NCBI GenBank assembly: GCA_002751075.1
Contig: NAOQ01000578.1
Span: 38,185-49,455 of the forward strand
Direction of reading: 5' to 3'
Length of the DNA: 11,271 bases
Source of the DNA: Ichthyophonus hoferi
Taxonomy: Eukaryota; Opisthokonta; Ichthyosporea; Ichthyophonida; Ichthyophonidae
This document shows, piece by piece, positions 8,881-11,271 of the stretch. The notes under the pieces were generated by a model. That model was not told the DNA's origin and did no database searches. It saw only the letters and a program-made list of their open reading frames with translations. The translations under genes were made by a program, and so were the position numbers. Position 1 is the stretch's first letter. Each line of letters opens with the position of its first letter.

Positions 8881-9833
8881 ATTAAGCAAAAAGATTACAA
8901 TACACTTTCTCCAGGACCGTACTATATTTATAGACCAATAGGCCAGTGTCTATAATATCAACACCGTTACTGTAGCCATCTCCAACATATAGCTAACGTA
9001 ATGATTTTAATCTGGATTGTGGTGTTACAAGATATGTAATTAAAGATATTTCGATCTTAAAATCTCGGTTGACCACTTTCATTAGAAATAGACGTAGTAT
9101 TTTCCGTACGGAATTCTATTTGACATGCAGTGTGCCTGTCTTCTTCTAGTTGGTCTACATAGTTATCAATACGTAAGGGACTGGCTAAAGCCTTTGTGAG
9201 TCCTCTTTTAGGACACACAATTGTTCTAAATTCTGAGACGCTTTAAAATTTCTTACCCTACAACTTGCAATATGTGCAACAACTATGGTCTAAACCACTG
9301 TGATTGTAGATGGGAACTATACAAGTATTTTCTAGTAGTTATATTGTACTAGGCTTGACTAGTTGGTGTTCTAGTAAAGAATCTGGATGACGAATTTCTA
9401 CCACTTGAGAATAAAAAGGCACACTATAAATGAATAATAAAACAAGCAAAACAAATTTCTGAAAAGATTTTAAAACATATATTGACAACTACAAGCTGTA
9501 ATAGCAAACAGTAACTGTATTATTGTATTGTGAACTTTTTATATTCGAGGTAGTATCTATCTAATATAGCTATATATATACAACACAGGTAAAGTAACTA
9601 TAGTTATAATTACCTAACTAATCAATACTGGGCTCGGAAGTTATATATATATATTATCATATTTATAAAGTATATAAAGGTTTAGTCTGAAATAGATTGG
9701 GGAGTCTTGATTTTTTAGTGCTACCGAAAAAAGGCTTCACAGTCTTTATTTTAAATTCTCTGCATGCAATAGTCGGCTATCACTCTGAACATGGGTAGTA
9801 ATTACTAAACAGGCTGAAATGAACAGTATCAAC
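8881..9833. other. AT-rich intergenic DNA, no gene seen
   Basis: No open frame of coding quality was found on either strand. Short (TA)n tracts occur near 9571-9580 and 9642-9654. The rest is unique AT-rich sequence without recognisable elements. Confidence 0.45.
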
Positions 9834-9853
9834 ATATATATATATATATATAT
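9834..9853. repeat. (AT)n microsatellite
   Basis: Ten uninterrupted AT dinucleotides are flanked by AT-rich words such as ATACATTATATACATTT. The run leads into a region (to about 9960) rich in TATACATA words. Confidence 0.9.
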
Positions 9854-9980
9854 GCACAATATACATTATATACATTTAAGTATGCATATAAATAATAGGC
9901 TTAATATACCTATCAGTATGTATATACATAGTACAGAGAATATACATAATATATACATAAACATTAATTGTCTTTTACGA

Positions 9981-10280
9981 TGTAATATACTATATTATAT
10001 TGAATTTAATTGCATCATATTTTACTGTACTGTAGTACACTGTCTTATATTATATTATATCATATTACATTACACAGTATCATATTATATTATGCCATAC
10101 TCTTTTATGTTCTCTTCTAGTGCATAATACAATACAGGATTGTATTGTGTTGCATCAGACTGTATGATAGTATCATGTACTGTGCTGTATTCCTTTCTAA
10201 TCTATCATATCCTATCATATCCTATTGTATAATATTATATTACATTTTAGTATATTGTTATATCATATTGTATTCTACTA
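9981..10280 (-). repeat. Second pentamer array, inverted relative to the first
   Basis: About 300 bp of degenerate TATTA, TATCA, TATTG and TATAC words, that is the YTATA form on the + strand, which is the reverse complement of the TATAR array at 921-2580. It is more degenerate, with CTGTA and CCTAT variants (for example ATCATATCCTATCATATCCT near 10203-10222) and a non-repeat interruption near 10100-10140. It gives a stop-poor + strand frame (9819-10127) that is a compositional artefact. Confidence 0.75.
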
Positions 10281-10502
10281 ATGCCATGACATAGAACTAA
10301 CAAGCCCAAGGCCAGTTCTCAGTTCCTTTAGCATAAAACCAATCCAATCATATAGCCTATTATATTCTGCCGCTTCCCTATGTCTTTATGTGTGTAAATA
10401 CAAATATATATAGGTGTGTATGTGCATTGGTATATGTCTCTATGTAAGTGTGAATACGGTAGGAGGGAATATAGAGAAGGGAAGAGAGTGTGCAAGCATA
10501 CC

Positions 10503-10635
10503 AACGTCAAGATGACGTCATTGGTGTTATTAAAAAATATATGCCTACATAAAATTCCAGCCTCTTACGGATTCAGCTATCACTATTCCCATTGGTGCAT
10601 TAAACCCAGTGACGTCATAGTACGCTCACGTGAGC
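10503..10635 (+). promoter_or_regulatory. CRE / CCAAT / E-box cluster, candidate promoter or enhancer
   Basis: Two perfect CRE palindromes TGACGTCA lie at 10513-10520 and 10610-10617, with a near-CRE AACGTCA at 10503-10509. Inverted CCAAT boxes (ATTGG) lie at 10520-10524 and 10591-10595, each inside the shared word CATTGGTG followed by ATTAAA. A 12-bp palindrome GCTCACGTGAGC with an E-box core is at 10624-10635. CRE sites bind CREB/ATF factors, ATTGG binds NF-Y, and CACGTG binds bHLH factors such as USF or MITF/TFE. Tandem CCAAT boxes also occur at 10339-10348. The sequence just downstream (10650-10690) is unusually GC-rich for this window and could be a 5' leader, but no coding exon is visible before the window ends. 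Confidence 0.5.
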
Positions 10636-10990
10636 AGTTAGAGCTTTAAAACTAAAAACCAACCAGACCCAGCCACGCCGCGACTACCTAGTTACTTACA
10701 CAAGGGTGTCCACCCAAAGTACAACATTAAAGTCTAGATAGTATTAACCTTTACTTGTTCAGGTAGTGATCATTGCATGGGCATGGTTTGTTACACTGAG
10801 CAATGTATGGTGGTGGGGTGGGTAGGGGAATGAGTATAATGTATTTATATAGTGTTGTTTGGTATGCCATGTAATGCAGAGAGGAAGGGAAAGATATTTT
10901 TTATGATGGGGCTGTGCTCTTGAAGGTTATAGTTACAGACGTAACACGATAATGAGATACTCGTGTTATATTTATACATATACATAAAAA
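10636..10990. other. Downstream flank of the regulatory cluster, no exon identified
   Basis: Bases 10650-10690 are locally GC-rich (CCAGACCCAGCCACGCCGCG). A G-rich run at 10809-10828 has three runs of three or four Gs plus GG pairs and could form a quadruplex. The minus strand shows a GTAAGTAA donor-like word at 10692-10699. None of these joins to a convincing open frame. Confidence 0.35.
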
Positions 10991-11003
10991 CCTACCTACC
11001 TAC
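10991..11003. repeat. (CCTA)n microsatellite
   Basis: Three CCTA units plus a partial one lie next to the CATA array, from which they differ by a single base per unit. Confidence 0.8.
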
Positions 11004-11018
11004 TTATCTACTTGAAAA

Positions 11019-11233
11019 TATACATACATACATACATGTATACATACATATTTAAGTACATACATATATACATACATACATGTATACATACATATTTAAA
11101 TACATACATACATACATACATACATACATACATGTATAGATACATATTTAAGTACATACATACATACATACATATACACATATACATACATACATACATA
11201 CGTAAATGCATATATACATACACACATATATAT

Positions 11234-11264
<31 letters not shown>

Positions 11265-11271
11265 CACACAC
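11019..11271. repeat. (CATA)n microsatellite with higher-order unit
   Basis: A run of CATA/TACA tetramers extends to the window edge. A larger unit starting CATGTATACATACATATTTA and continuing AGTACATACATA recurs at 11035, 11079 and 11131 (spacings 44 and 52 bp) with one or two changes each. Its minus strand is stop-free and would read Met, Tyr, Val, Cys repeats, which is an artefact of the tetramer. Confidence 0.95.

Noticed and set aside
10328-10649. Open frames on both strands over the regulatory cluster (10328-10510 minus, 10416-10649 plus)
   Set aside because: The minus frame begins with a non-ATG codon, both are of chance length, and both run through palindromic binding sites.
10692-10699. 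GTAAGTAA splice-donor-like word on the minus strand
   Set aside because: No open exon precedes it and no matching acceptor with coding sequence follows; one such word is expected by chance.
11008-11271. 87-codon minus-strand open frame of Met, Tyr, Val and Cys
   Set aside because: It is a direct translation of the CATA tetramer repeat.

Overview
The window looks like AT-rich nuclear DNA from a eukaryote, most likely an invertebrate animal. The signs are long degenerate AT arrays, CATA microsatellites, diverged repeats, no bacterial gene layout, and one clear gene of an animal scaffold family. I cannot place the species. A flatworm-like genome would fit the low-complexity content and a hammerhead-like retroelement tail, but this is a guess.

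Layout. 1-21 is the edge of a TATAR pentamer array. 22-920 is unique AT-rich DNA with no gene seen. 921-2580 is a 1.66 kb pentamer array (TATAA/TATAG) with internal duplications of about 335 and 60 bp. Its minus strand lacks stop codons because of its composition, so it shows long Tyr/Ile/Leu open frames that are not genes. 2581-3137 is empty. 3138-3486 holds a diverged 114-bp tandem repeat. 3686-4603 (minus) is the only convincing gene: an uninterrupted 305-residue tandem-PDZ protein resembling syntenin, with a TATA-like box at 4684-4690. 4691-6900 is intergenic with only weak open frames. 6914-6990 (minus) carries a hammerhead-ribozyme-like motif typical of some retroelement tails. 7449-7856 and 8542-8880 are two diverged direct copies of one unnamed repeat. 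9834-9853 is an (AT)n run. 9981-10280 is a second pentamer array in the opposite orientation to the first. 10503-10635 has two perfect CRE palindromes, two inverted CCAAT boxes and a 12-bp E-box palindrome, and looks like a promoter or enhancer. 11019-11271 is a CATA microsatellite with a higher-order unit, running off the right edge.

The syntenin-like gene stands alone, so no pathway or operon can be read from its neighbours. The regulatory cluster near 10.5-10.6 kb may serve a gene beyond the right edge. I see no tRNA, rRNA, CRISPR array or intact transposase or reverse transcriptase gene.
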